DNA from: Diploscapter coronatus
Lineage: Eukaryota; Nematoda; Chromadorea; Rhabditida; Rhabditidae
Length of the DNA stretch: 64,000 nt
Assembly (NCBI GenBank): GCA_964036155.1
Contig: OZ038423.1
Span: 6,959,249-7,023,248 of the forward strand
Direction of reading: 5' to 3'
Below are positions 1-12,710 of the stretch, in pieces. The translations under genes and the position numbers were made by a program. The number at the start of each line of letters is the position of its first letter. Position 1 is the stretch's first letter. Below the pieces are notes generated by a model. That model did not search any database, had not been told where the DNA came from, and was given only the letters and a program-made list of their open reading frames with translations.

Positions 1-732
1 CAAATTGACTTGCTCATTCCCTCGACAAGTTGTGGTCTGATAGCAAAGTGACCGACTCATTGTTAGGCCATAATTCTTCGTCTCATTGTCAACTACAACA
101 TGTGTCGACAGAAAAGCTAGAGAATGTGAAAAAGAGAAGGACTAAATTCCCCTTGCAGAATCAGGCAAATCGAATCCTCTCCTGCATTCGTTTACTCCTA
201 ACTGTTTATCTCTTGATCGATGAAAACTTAGAGATCAAAAGATGTCCATCAGATTGCATTAGTCTCAAAGATAATTAGTTCTTGGCGATTTACGCAATGA
301 TGGCTGAGAAAATTGTCTTTCTTCACGTTGTCAGCTATGTTTTATTCACTATCAGTTACTCACCCGCTTCTTCACTCAATTAGCAGCAATTTTCTCTTCT
401 GCTCATCTCACTCAAGCATTCAATTGCTCGGCATCCTTCCCATTTTAGGCAAGTTCTTCTTCTAATCAAACGGTTTTCAAGTTTTTTCTTTGAAAATCCA
501 AGTTTTCTCCGAATCTGGTTATTTAGAAGAGCAGCAGCAGAATCTCATCCAATCTCATCTTGAACTTTCTTCTAATCCAAACAGCCCTTTTTCCAACGAA
601 CTCATTCTCATTCCAGCGAATTTTTCATTATATTTTAGTCTGATATTAGTTGCATTTTTACCAACTCTTGCCAAAATCCGTTCTTAATAAATATTTTGCA
701 TTTCAGATATTCACTCTCTAATCAGGAAACCC
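1..732. other. Intergenic/upstream region, no gene seen
   Basis: No exon-like stretch with splice sites and a recognisable protein was found here. The open frames are short and of low quality. A 3' splice-type sequence (tttcag) ends at 706, 26 bases upstream of the start codon of the next gene. It could be a spliced-leader acceptor or the end of a 5' UTR intron. Confidence 0.5.
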
Positions 733-3302
733 ATGAATCAGCTTGCCTGCATTTTATCAACAACCATATTTTTCTACTTGATTCCACTAATTTCATCTCT
801 AATGTGTCAGCAATGCTCAGGTGATCGATACGAGGGAAAAGTCAGGCAAGCCAATCAATTTGCAAGATAAAGTTCTAGGGTGGACGATCGTCAGAAACTC
901 CTTGCGAACTATCCCCTGCATACTTTCATCTTTATCCCTCATTAGTCAAAAATGTTGCTCCTGCGAATATTGCCATAACTATGCGTCGTCTTTGCGATCT
1001 AACCTCGTATATTTTTTCGTTTGACGAAAGTGCTCCCTAGGATTGATTGTGCGTTATCCTAATGATCCAACGATTATCGATTTTAGGTTATCTCGTCAAA
1101 AATGTTGTAATGCCACGCCGGTTGAGTGCGAACCAGGAGAAGTGAGTTGAAATTAAATTTCGCAATGAATAATTTGTTTTAAATTAATAAATGGATTATT
1201 CGATTATTTTGCATTACTTGATATCGAAAAATCAAGATCAGGAAAAGGATAACCCGTATATCGAGGGAAATAAACAGATTGGAGAACACAGATCATGACG
1301 AAACTTTTCGAATATCGATTCTCTATATCACTGATCACTTTTATCAGGTTAAAAAATGTTAAGCAGCACTCTGGAAGCTGGGTATTCAAATTCAACAAAA
1401 ATCCTTCACTTGTCTTGCGAATTTGCAAAAGTTGCTACATGTTTTTACGATCGAAAAACTCATTTTCCATTATAAAATGTGAGTGAAAAGTCAGAAATGG
1501 TCAAAATTCGATTTTTCTGGGACGGGAACGGATCCACTTTCTCAAATCGGGACGGGGACGGAAAAATTAGGGACAGTTAAAAAATGTTCACATTTCTGTC
1601 ATATCTGCACCAAATAAAATTTTTTTAAAAATCGGGATGGACGAGGACGGGAAAATCCTCAAAAATTTGGGACGGGTAAATCTTTGGCATGTTTGTGAAA
1701 AATACCAAGCTTCAAAGTGCTATTCAGTACTTGTAGACTTCAGTATCGTAATTCACGTAATCGAAAACAGCCATTTGGAAAGTTAGTCGAAATATGTGCT
1801 TTCCTAATTCTGGGCAATCCTTATAAGAAAAACAATTATTTTCATCATTTTTCGGAACTGTGTCCAATATATTGAATTCAACTGATGAAAATGCAATACA
1901 AATAATTTTAAACTTTCAGGCATGTTTGAGAGCAATGATATTTTCACCGTATGATACCTTCTTTCTGTCAGGATGTCATCCACCAGAAGATAGTTTTAGA
2001 GGCAAGATCTTTTCTTTCCTAAAATATGAGCAGTAAGTATCGTATCTGAAACGATATAAACTATCATGTGTTTGCTGTTGAATGATTCCATCTCAAATCA
2101 TTCTACAAATTTGTTTGAAAAAATCATCTTCTAATTTGCTATTTTGAACGTACGCAGCCTGTTTTGATATGTCACTAAATTCTTACTCGAAATTTATAGC
2201 CTCGCATTGCCATTGCAGAGAAAAGAGAACGCTCAAGTATGACCGGTATCACATACTTTCTGAACTAATTCAATGGAACTAAATACAGCCACAAAGATGA
2301 ACTTTTTGCCTCGAGAAATATTGCCAGTAGTCTTCCTACGAAAACACATCAGCTATTTTTTTCAAAGTGAAGTGATAAATCGACTTTCACTATGTTTATT
2401 AGATCAATCGTTAATCGTGCATAGTAATGCATAGTTTGATTTGCTTTTTATTGGTATTATGATTAGCGAAAAAAATCAACCGATGAAAAGACTTGGCTTA
2501 GTTTTTCTTGCAAATCTATAGCCGTCTTCTAGTAGTGACTATGGAAGTAATCAGAATAATAGTAGAGGAAATGGGCCATAAAATAATAGGTCGGTTTGCA
2601 GGGTGCGACCGCCACGAACTGCCCGCTTATAACTCGTCCGTCAACCGATGCGTCTGTTTGGACGAGGAATGCCAGAACTACTTCCCTGGTTCCTGTGGCC
2701 TCATCACTTCACCCAATTCCCCTCCAATTCTCCCCTCCTCTGCCAAAGTTCCACTTCCGAAAAACTCATCCACTATCAAAAAGAAGCAGAAAGATGGACG
2801 GTAAGTCTCTTTGTCGAAAAACATTTCAGCGAAAATCTAATAGTAAGCACTAACTGTTTTGTCGATTTTTTTTTAGAAAAGTGTAATATTCAATTTAAAA
2901 AAACGGAGATTCATTTTTCTGATTGAAATACAATATCAAAGAAAAAATGCAATCACATCAATCTTTATGAAAAATTACAGAAAGCCTTCGACACCTCGCG
3001 CACCTCCAATTACGCCTTCTGACAAAAATAGCCGTTCCAAAGTAAATTATTCTTCGGAGAATTTCAATACCTCACCCATAATTTTGATATTACTCAATAC
3101 AATAGCATTGCTATGTTTCACAAGAATAATTTAACTTTTTCTCTAGATTTATCACTTTTTTATTCAATGTAGGGCAACCTTTGATTCTTGACATAGAAGT
3201 GAATCGTATTTTTTCCTCTTTCAGAAGTATCAAAATTCCGATCATATTATTGGTTTAGACAGACAAACGCAGTACTATATCTATTTAGCAACGTTCACAT
3301 AA
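733..3302 (+). CDS. Secreted Ly6/three-finger-like cysteine-rich protein (hypothetical)
   Basis: Seven exons join in phase: 733-820, 946-1006, 1087-1141, 1920-2032, 2522-2800, 2981-3041, 3225-3302. The start gives a hydrophobic signal peptide (MNQLACILSTTIFFYLIPL) followed at once by CQQC. Later come a CC pair, a C-x4-C, a GC, and near the end CVCLDEEC. This order of cysteines resembles Ly6/uPAR-type three-finger proteins, which are usually secreted or GPI-anchored. The C-terminus is lysine-rich and then polar; I see no hydrophobic tail for a GPI anchor. The part of exon 5 before the GCDRHE motif looks less domain-like and could be mis-modelled, although it stays open and in phase. Function is unknown. 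The fold is inferred from cysteine spacing only. Confidence 0.5.
1500..1690. repeat. Short GGGACGG-type repeat in an intron
   Basis: The words GGGACGGG, GGGACGGGGACGG and CGAGGACGGG recur within 190 bp inside an intron of the cysteine-rich secreted protein gene. They look like a degenerate dispersed repeat. No terminal repeats or target duplications were identified. Confidence 0.35.
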
Positions 3303-5725
3303 TAATTGTTCTCCAAATCCATTTACTCATCTGAATATCGGATTGTGACGGGTTTCTACTGCTCCTCGCTTACTCATTTTTGCAATTATTATATTGATTA
3401 GTAAATTCTTGTCAATTCAGGTTAAATTATGAATGTCTAAACAAATCAAAGAGTTTGAATTTAATTTCGAGAACCTTAATTCGTAATGAATTCACAGCAA
3501 TTCTGGAAAACGAAATTTCTTTTCACACAGTGCCCGAATTCGAAGTTTCGTTCCCATTTCTGATCGAAACTCTTGTAATTTTACCATTGAAATAGATCTG
3601 ATTTGTACAAAATATGAATTATTTGGAAATCAATAGATACCATACTATTTTTTCTACTTGAGAAAAATAAACTAGAAAACATAATTCGAATCGACAAGAA
3701 TTTTCTGACAAATCTCTAGCAGTATTTTTTTTGTAGATTATTTCTCTCAGATTCGACTGAATGAATACATATATGCAATGAAAGGAAGAAATTACCCAAA
3801 TTTACTTCGCAAGCAGTACTCAAAGGTATAATTGGCTAGGAAAATTAGGTAGTAATTCTTTCAAGTATACTTTCCATTTACTTACTAATGTAATTCAATC
3901 TTACTAATCCCAATCGCTTTCTTTCACTTCCCCAGATCATAGAGATTGTAGCGTTCTAGAAAAACGACTAATAGCTAGGGGAATCTCCTCATTTCTTCTC
4001 TAATCTGCTTGTTTTTGTGCCTCCCTGCCCCTTCCAGCCTGTTCTGCTTCTTTTCTCATCTTCATTCCTTCTTCAATTGTCTCTGCTTCTGCTTCTTCTT
4101 CTCAATTCATCTCCTGGACAGTCGAATTGTGTGAATTCCCTGTCATTTCGGTGTTTCTCTTTGCTTTGCTGCTTTGTGTTTGTTCGAAATGTTATTTCCT
4201 TCTATCTTCTGTCTTTTTCTCGAAAAAGGCGGAGCTTCACCTTTCCTTTTCCTCTGCGCTCTCTCGCGCTATCTCCCCCCTCCGGTGTTGCCCCTAAAAT
4301 ATGGGTCGCGATTTCATCTTCTTCTCTTCCCTTCCATTAAGCCTACTCTCTCTCTCTCTCTGTTTATCTCATCCTCCTCTTCCCGTCTCTCTTGACCTCT
4401 CCCGTTTATCTCCCTTCTCTTTTTCTCTGTCACTTTCTCTCTCTCTCTCTCTCTCCCAATTCGCAAGATATCATCTAATTTTTCTCTCCCAAATTGGTTT
4501 TATAGATTTTTTTCTTGTAATTTTTTACTAGAATGTTATGCTATTCGATTCTTTCCGTTCCATTTGCTTTTCAATGTTCAATAAACCCTGCCTCCCTCTG
4601 GCTTGCAGTCCGAAAAATCGATATCGCCTCGTTTATGCTGACGTAGCCCGTGTGGGAGAAAGAGACAGACACAGCGAGAGGGACGAAATGAGCCTTTCTC
4701 CTCCCCCAAATTCGATGACTTTACTATTTTCGTCTCATCAAATTACATCATTTCTGTTATCTAGCAAATTTTCATCCATTTTTTAATCTATTTCAATGAG
4801 TAAGGCAGAAATTTAGGAAACTTGAAAATGCCTTCATGATCATTCGCATTTTTATTCACACGTACGTTTTGTCATTTCTGTGAAAGAAGACGTTTCATAG
4901 ACCATGGATTTACATGTTAATATGCTGCATAAATTATTCTTGTCACGAAAATATTTACTTTTCAATTTTTCCTATAGGTTTACGGAGCTGTTTCCAATTC
5001 ACAGGCGGAATTGTGATGCAAACTCGTATCGATTGCGCATTTCTCTTGGTTCTAGCTATCAATTATTAATTATTTCCCATTCTAATAGGACTCTTCACTG
5101 TCTTATCTCATGCAATCAGTATTCCTTCATTGTTCACACACAAATGAATACTAGCCATTCATTGGCCTTTTCAATCATTAGTATGCAAAATTGTAGATTG
5201 AACGACTAGTTGATTTCATCTTTGTAAGCGACTATCGATCGTTTAACATTTGCAGATTAAATTTTACTATTGGCCATAGACATACGTCAGCTTTCACACA
5301 TCTCTCAGCGCTTACTCCCCTTTTCTTCTTTGCATAAGGGCCCTTACAACCCATTTCTTCCACGTGTTCAATTTCTGCTTGTCCACCCTCTTTCCCCCTA
5401 ATCTTTTCATTCTAATGCACTATTTCGCAATTCCCAAACATGCCAGCCTCTGCCATTTTCATACTCGACCTTTCTGCCTACAAGTCGTTACCATAGCGAA
5501 TAATCTCTTTTATCACCTAAAAAAGTCTACCCTTCGTCTTTTTCTCGTAGCGTTGTTTTTATTTATATCCCCTAAATCCTCATCTTCATTTTTCCCTTCA
5601 GGTTCCAGTCCTCTGCTTGTCTTCAGCCACTTCTGGTTGTCACTTGCAAATTCGCCTTGCGACTTCGCTTGGCTAAGAAGAATATTCGATAGAATCAATA
5701 TTATTTTTTTGAACCTCTGAACTGA
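3303..5725. promoter_or_regulatory. Long upstream region of the CREB3 gene, pyrimidine-rich
   Basis: No gene is seen in this 2.4 kb. From about 4010 to 4470 the + strand is strongly C/T-rich and includes a run of TCTC repeats near 4430-4455. The low-complexity frames it opens have no homology I recognise. It probably holds the promoter and 5' UTR of the bZIP gene that starts at 5726. CACGTG, an E-box/bZIP-type word, occurs at 5361. Confidence 0.35.
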
Positions 5726-8700
5726 ATGGATTGTTTAATGGACTACGAGGGAACGGATTTCGGCATCGGATTCTCGGACGCGTTTTTGCTGCAGGGCAAC
5801 GACCCTTCCTTTGGATGCCAGGACACGGACTTGTGCTTCGACTTCGAAAATTGTGGAGACAAATCGAGTGAGACTGCTTTTTGTTTGTTCATTGAAGCAA
5901 TTCTCCTAGTCAATTCATTGAAATCTGATACTCACTTCCATTAGACATTCCACGGACTAAAATAACAGAGTTGATTCCTGAAAACCAAACGACTCCTTAC
6001 ACGAACACATAATTTTAGCCCCGATTGAAGACTCCTATGCCGACGATTTGCTCGGAAAATTGGACGTAGAAGAGCAGCAGCAGGAAGATCCCCCGATTTA
6101 TTTGGACTCAAACTATGCAAATGGACAGCCAGAATGCTACGATGCCGGAATTTCGTCACCCAGCCTCTCACCAAACAGAGGAGGATCCAGCTCGCCCACC
6201 GACACTACCTCGTCTGGATCGGAGGCCGATGGTTAGAATTTCTAACGTATTCTTTGAACTTTGATCGAAAATTATACCTCCGTCGAAAATGAACGATTTT
6301 CGATCTACGAATGCATAGAAACTCATGAAAAGCAAACACAGCAAACACCTTGCGCATTTATTGAATTCGTTTCAGCATTTTATGCGAACGACAATTTCCT
6401 GTACGGGAGCGGACAGGAATGGGACTATTCGCCCAACAATGAGGTGCTTCAGACTGGAACAGTGAACACTGCAGGACCGCAAAAACCGACGACATATTCA
6501 ATGCACAAAACAGTTGGAAATGGCACTAATCAGAAAGTACGAATAAGCAGCTCTTTGACAAAAGATAGTTTTCTCATTTTAGGTCTCTGCATATCGACTT
6601 TCCTCAGTCCGCAGCAATCAGTCAGGCGCATTTGTGCTGCGACGACAGCAGAATCTCCAGGCCAACCGATCCTTGAATCGCACCGCTCAAGTTGTCAGAT
6701 TCAGTGAGATTTTCATCTAATCCCTTTTATTTTGCTGTGAATTTCCTTAATTTCGATATTCATCATTTATTCATGCGAAACCGGCCTTTCTATCGCAAAC
6801 TTCATTCCATCGATGCATGCAGACAGGCAGAGGACAAGCGGTTCTGCATCCCTGTGGCTGCGCAATAAAATCTCGGCCTCTCTTTCTATTCATCCTTTGC
6901 GACTCCAATCAAGATTATGAGAGATTTTATCGCGATATCTATTCATTTTCAAAATTCGCTCCTTTGTCAAATTGAAAACGAGAATTTTTGATATTATTTC
7001 GTTTTAATTGGAGAGAATCCAACTGAAAGAGAATTCATAAATCATGCAATGTCAAATAGCCGAGTTCTGTCAGCGAAATAAGACAGTAGTTTTTGCGCAT
7101 TTCGCGTAGAATCTAATCGAGAGGACCTTGAAGTACCTTGACCTGGGATGAATCCGCTCCCCTCCTAATGCCGCTGCAATGCCCCCACTCACGCACGAGT
7201 TCAGACCAACAGTCGAATAGTCGAATTGACCTAGCCTAGCGCCTAGCAGTGGTCCTTCCTTCTTTTCTTGTGTCCTGTCCCCTTGTCCTTTCTCGATCCT
7301 TTCATTTTCCTATTTACCGACCTTCAATCGAACGGACGCGAACCGCAAGAATTCGAAATTGGAAATAAGAAATTCGGGACAAATGCGCGCAGCAAGTCCA
7401 GTCCCCGAAAACGACAAAAAAGCGTGGAGTTGTATGTATGTAGGGAGAAATATCGATTCAAAATCCATGTTTGCAAACACGGAGAAGTGGCAATAACGCA
7501 AAAACTAATACACGGAATTGGTCTTGTCTTGATCCGATTTATTGAGTTGTTGTTTGGTTTTATTCCTGGCATTGGCAAAAAAGCCGCTTCAATCAATTGT
7601 GATTGTGAGCTATCCTTTGTCTGACTCATTGAGATCGAAAAAAACGGAGTGCAAAGAAGCGGCTGGATAATGTTCTATTGAACCCACTTTCGAACGCCAA
7701 CTGTTCTAACCTAAAAACCAAATCCCAAGAAATAAAACATTCCCCACCGATAAAAATGCAACAATTACATCATGCGATTTTATTCTTTCCATTTATCACT
7801 TCGAAAAATTCTTGTGATAGCAATCGAACAAAGTTTCCAACAACTTAACAAATTCGGAAATCACGCAGGAATTAGTAATGTTTGTGCATTGAAACGATCA
7901 GAAATTGCGCATTACTGAAAATGAAATGATGGATATGAAATAAAAAAAGAAAATAGAAAATTACAAAAAAAAAAATAATTCAGAGCCAGCAGCTAATTCT
8001 GCGCTACGAGCAAATCCTTCTTCGCTTTCCCTGTCGTCCACTGGATCGGCTTCTTCCTCTTCGTCATACAGTTCACAACCATCCAGCGGTCCTCTTATCA
8101 AAGTTGCATCGAGTAAGTAAAAGATTAGAGAGATAAATAATTGTTCAATAATTAGTCAAAAAACGTAATCCAATTCCAAAAACTCCTGAAAGATTACCTC
8201 AATTCCTATTCTCAAAATCTCCATTCAACCCATAGCTTTTCAACATAAGGGTTGTTCCATTTTCCATTCAATCTCATGTTCACTCTACTAAAAACTATAA
8301 CTTGAAGTAAATCGAAGTTGTAGTTTGGAAATTTGTCCGAATTTTTGAGTTGAAGAAACATTTTTTAGCATCATCTAGAGACCGCCAGCCATTTTGCCAA
8401 ATTCACTCTGGTACCATGTTTTCTACATTTTTCAGGGTCTGAGGTGCCCCTCTAAACATCCCCACCGAAAAAACCGCGAAAAAATACGTTACTGATAAAA
8501 AATTTGATAAAATTTAATGCGAAAAATCGGAAAAATCGCTCCTTTTCGTGGACAAGGGAAAGGGGCGTGGCCTATCTGCAAAAGACACTATGCCGCTCGC
8601 TTCCCTCTTTCTTTCTCTGCCTTTAGGGATCTTTTTCTCTGCACTCTCTTTCATTTCAGCATTGGCTTCTTTTATATTTTCGCGGATTATCAGGGTCTCA

Positions 8701-11411
8701 GTTGCTCTACGCAGGATTTTTCTGATTTTTTCACCGAAGACAGACAATTGACCAACTAATCAAAATATAAAATAAAAAAATATGTACCTTTCAAAATATG
8801 CCTAGAGTGATCGAATTTAGTAAAGACGAAAAAATGGTCATTTTGAAATTAATTTTAAAAATATTTTTTGATAAAATTTCGATTTTTTCTTTTGAATAAC
8901 ATAGTTAGAGAGTATCAAATTTTATCTTAGTCAAGTTTTTAGGTGATTTCAGTAATCCTTTGTCAAGATACAGTACCGCAAAGACGAGCATCTATTATTG
9001 CCTCGAAAAAATTTGCTCTACGCAGGATTTTTCTAATTTTTACATATGTTGTACATGTCAACTAGGTGTACCGATTCATCAAAAAAAATGAAATGTACCT
9101 TTTTTATAACTCGAAATATTAGCATTGCTATAATTTGACGCGCATTTGCGGACTTTTTTCGCATCCCGATCAATAAATCGATATCACCACGTGAAAGAGC
9201 GGTATCGAATTGTATAGTAGGTACCGATCAATTATTAAAAACAAAAATAAAATAAGAAATATTTGCTATAATCGAAAGGGCTATCAACTATGGACACTTT
9301 TGAATCCAGTGAAAGGGGCGGGGCTTGGCGGTCTCTAGCATCATCTAAAATCTAAATGTGCTCAACAATCATTTTTCAGATGATCGTAACAGAAAGTACC
9401 CAGCTCTCGTTCTGACAGAAGAAGAGAAGCGGTTGTGCAAGAAGGAAGGCATCGTTCTGCCCGAATATTACCCACTAACAAAGGCAGAGGAACGTGATCT
9501 GAAGAGAATCCGAAGGAAGATCAGAAACAAGAGAAGCGCACAGACCAGCAGAAAGAGAAAACAGGTACATTCTTTTGCTCTACTTTGATGATTTTCACAA
9601 AATCACGTAAGGCCATCAACATATCCAGCTATTGCCTTGCGCAATTCTTCACCCTCTGACCTCTATCATTTTGTGAGTTTGCGTCCATAGATAAACTCTT
9701 GTGACTCCCGAAAAATAAACATCTCGTGCCAGTAGGCACTGCGCTGCATTGCAATCATCCTCGGATAGCTGCCCAGACAATATCTCCATCTGACTCTGAC
9801 CGTCTATTTCTTTAATTCCATTGTTTACCTACCGTCGAGTCTGGTTTGTTTTAGTAACCTAGTACTCTATTTATGTAAGGAGAGTGGTGAACTGTCCATC
9901 GATCGATTCGGACTGTAAATAAGCACAATAACCAGCGGTAAAGAGGAAAAATCACAACTTTTTAATGAATCTTGAACAGTCGTACTTTTTCGATTCTTTA
10001 CTAATTCCTACAGTTCGAACTAAGTGTACGAACTAAATCGAATCATCGGTCAGTCAAAATCCAATTATCCCCAACGAAGAAAGGCGAAAGAAAAAACAAG
10101 CAATCCTAGCTTCGAACAGACTGTGTGTATCCAGTTTTTCTCGTTCTCACCGTTCTATAAAAAGCTGCGAAGCCCCTCACTGTTCAAGATAATTTGCGCT
10201 AGAGATTGTTCTCGAACAGAAATTGCACGATTACTTTTCTCGCAGACATAACATTTGATCCAGCGATAAGACTTTTGACAGATTCCAAGATAAACTCGGG
10301 CATTTTCATTATTGATAGGAAAGTGACAGTTCGAATGTCGAACACAAGCATAGGAACTCTTGAAGGTGATTGACAGGTCAATGAAGGGTGATAAAAGAAG
10401 TGCATAGGGGTCGCTTTCAAAGGAGACGTTGATTCCAAAATTGATAAGAAAATGAAACAAACGATGAAAATGGAAAATGCCTAAAAGTGCAAAACTTTCA
10501 GGACTACATTGAACAACTCGAAGACAGGGTGGCCGATTGCAGCCAAGAAAATCAAGAACTCAAGGCCCAAGTCGAGTTGCTGACTCGTGATAATCAGAAC
10601 TATGCAGCTCAACTCCGAAAATTGCAGGCAGCACTCGCACAGGTAAATCATGGAGTTGCTGCAAGTCAGACCATTGACGGAATTAGTTGCAGAGCACTCG
10701 CCGGGGCACTCAGGCCAGCACCTGCCTCGCAGTTCTGCTGCTCTCCGTCTGCATCCTCGTGGCTCCTCACATCAATCCGCTTGCCAAGAAGCCACAGCGG
10801 ATGGCTCTCGAAGCCGAGGAGGCCATCAGAGAGGCTGGCAGACAACAGCCCAACATGAACATGAGCGAGGTCACAAGACATGGTAAGAAATACTCTTACG
10901 ACGATAAGTCTTGAAAAATACAACTTTAGCAGTTCGCTCACGCACTCTGATGGAGTATGTAGCGACAGCGAAGGAGCCACAGTGCCCACCAAAGACTGCG
11001 CTCGGGCAGGAAAAGGACATGGACATCAAGAAGGACCAGGACTGGATTGTGGAGATCAAACAGGAGGAGGATTTGGATGGACCGCCAATTCTCACGACGC
11101 AACAGACGTTCACTGCTAGAGGAAGTCAGCGGCCTACGAAGAATTACAAAACACAGGTTAGGCTTGGAAGAAAAGGACTAAAGTTATTCCTTCAATTTTA
11201 GAATGTCAAATACGAGTATCTGCCTTCCGACGACTATTCTCCTCCTGTCAAACAGCTCCGTTCCTCTCATCCATCGATTGTGCCGATTTCCCAAGTTCAA
11301 CCCAATACGAGTAGGCAACTTCTCGTCAATCACACCAAGGCTCCAGACGGTCGAGGACAGAGCGGATTTTTCTATGCAAATGGAAGACGTTTGAAAGCCC
11401 AATTGTACTGA
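5726..11411 (+). CDS. CREB3-family ER-membrane bZIP transcription factor
   Basis: Ten exons join in phase (5726-5867, 6019-6231, 6376-6536, 6583-6703, 7984-8112, 9380-9564, 10502-10642, 10693-10882, 10930-11156, 11202-11411), giving 572 residues. The N-terminal half is acidic and Ser/Gln-rich, as expected of an activation domain. The basic region (about residues 297-315, [12 protein letters not shown]) carries the CREB3-type N-x2-SAQ-x-SRKRK signature and runs into a leucine zipper ([10 protein letters not shown] onward, 318-364). A single hydrophobic segment follows at about 373-388, and R400-M-A-L lies just after it and fits the site-1-protease pattern RxxL. Family members sit in the ER, are cut in the Golgi by S1P and S2P, and release the bZIP part to the nucleus for secretory or stress genes. 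CREB3L1/2-like is the closest guess by layout; the nematode counterpart would be crh-2-like. Confidence 0.93.
8376..9337. mobile_element. Non-autonomous hAT-type element (962 bp) in a CREB3 intron
   Basis: The ends are inverted: TAGAGACCGCCA at the left and TGGCGGTCTCTA at the right. They are flanked by a perfect 8-bp direct repeat, GCATCATC, at 8368-8375 and 9338-9345. An 8-bp target duplication plus a TAGNG-type terminus is the classic hAT signature. No transposase frame is present, so the copy would depend on another element. A segment containing CTACGCAGGATTTTTCT occurs twice inside (near 8707 and 9014). Confidence 0.85.
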
Positions 11412-12413
11412 TTTCAACTATTCTTTCTTATTCTTTACCTGATTGTTTGTAGTCGTAGTTGTGTGCCAAAAAACCTATTCTAGCTAGTATCCCACTAACA
11501 AATAACCTGTTGTTCACTTCTAATCACTAGATTATTTATCCTGCAAAATTCAATTATTCGAGAGCACCAGACAATAAGATATTCTCAAAATGTTTACTCC
11601 TATCTTATCAACACACTTCATTATGCATAGACTTGTTGTTATGATTGATTGTTATCGCAATACTGAAATCATTTGTTGATTGTGAATTCTATTCATTACT
11701 GTATGCACGATTTTTATCCTCTCATATAATCTAAATTTATCTATCATCACATAAATTTTCCGCTTTTTTCGGGTTTATTATTCAATTTCATTGTTCGTCT
11801 GTAATTCGAGTATTTATGATAATCTATCCATTTCTTGTAAACTAATTGTTGCTGTCTATTTATCTAACTGTTTTGACATCCATCTTATTTTTTTTTATCA
11901 TCCAAGAGCCTCTTTAGTTTTCAATGTTGCCGAAGGGTTGGGCTGTGGAATTTTCTTTTATATTTGGATTTAAATAATATTTTGTAAAATATCATATGAA
12001 AAAATATTTTACTAAATAAATAACAATAAATTGAATTTTTCAAGGCACTAAAATATTTTGAGACCATGTTTCAAATGAGCAATAAAGCAATATTGGGTGT
12101 AAGTGCGTGATGATTTCGGCAGACTAGTCGGTTAAATTAAATGAAGTAGAATTACAGAATGTTTGCAAAATACATGTTACACGTAAACTGGCTGATGATT
12201 AGGATAGAGTTATATCAAATTATGGCAATGATTATAAGTAAAAGTGACATTGATGAAAGCGAAAAGAAGAAATATTATTATTATTATTGCATCATCAAAC
12301 TTGAATTTCATGGAAATTATTAGGTAGTGTAAACTCAATTGAATTAAATGCAGAAAATATAGTTTTGTTGCATAAATAGATAAAATATGCAACATTTTCT
12401 TTGGTATTCTATA
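11412..12413. other. 3' UTR and AT-rich intergenic DNA
   Basis: This lies between the stop of the CREB3-type gene and a small transposon. Candidate polyadenylation words (AATAAA-like) lie around 12015-12030, which would give a 3' UTR of about 600 bp. No further exons were recognised. Confidence 0.4.
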
Positions 12414-12616
12414 GCAGCAGCGAGAAAAGTTTAGAAACGCATTTTTATTTGGAAAAGACTTTACCTACGAGGTACTAAATTAATTCAAATTTGATTTGAC
12501 CATCCATATTAGTTTCTCTTAACATGCATGCTAAATTCCATCGGTAAGGATTTCGGCAAAATGAGTAGATCTAGCAAAGCATACAATTTCTGCGTTTCTA
12601 AACTTTTGCTCGCCAG
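12414..12616. mobile_element. Tc1/mariner-type MITE (203 bp)
   Basis: The inverted ends share AAAAGTTTAGAAACGCA (left) and TGCGTTTCTAAACTTTTG (right), with a further GCGAG/CTCGC match outside. Both ends are flanked by TA (12412-12413 and 12617-12618), the target used by Tc1/mariner elements. There is no coding capacity inside. It sits 94 bp past the stop codon of the minus-strand PIGN gene, so it may be part of that gene's 3' UTR. Confidence 0.75.
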
Positions 12617-12710
12617 TATCTTTCAATAATTTTCTGCATTCAAACCGAAATGTTATCTTGCTTTTCATTTTCATTGTACGCCATAAATTATCGACATTTA
12701 GGAATACCAT

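Noticed and set aside
4017..4531. Overlapping open frames rich in Leu, Ser and Phe
   Set aside because: They come from a pyrimidine-rich, low-complexity stretch (TCTC runs), not from a coding region.
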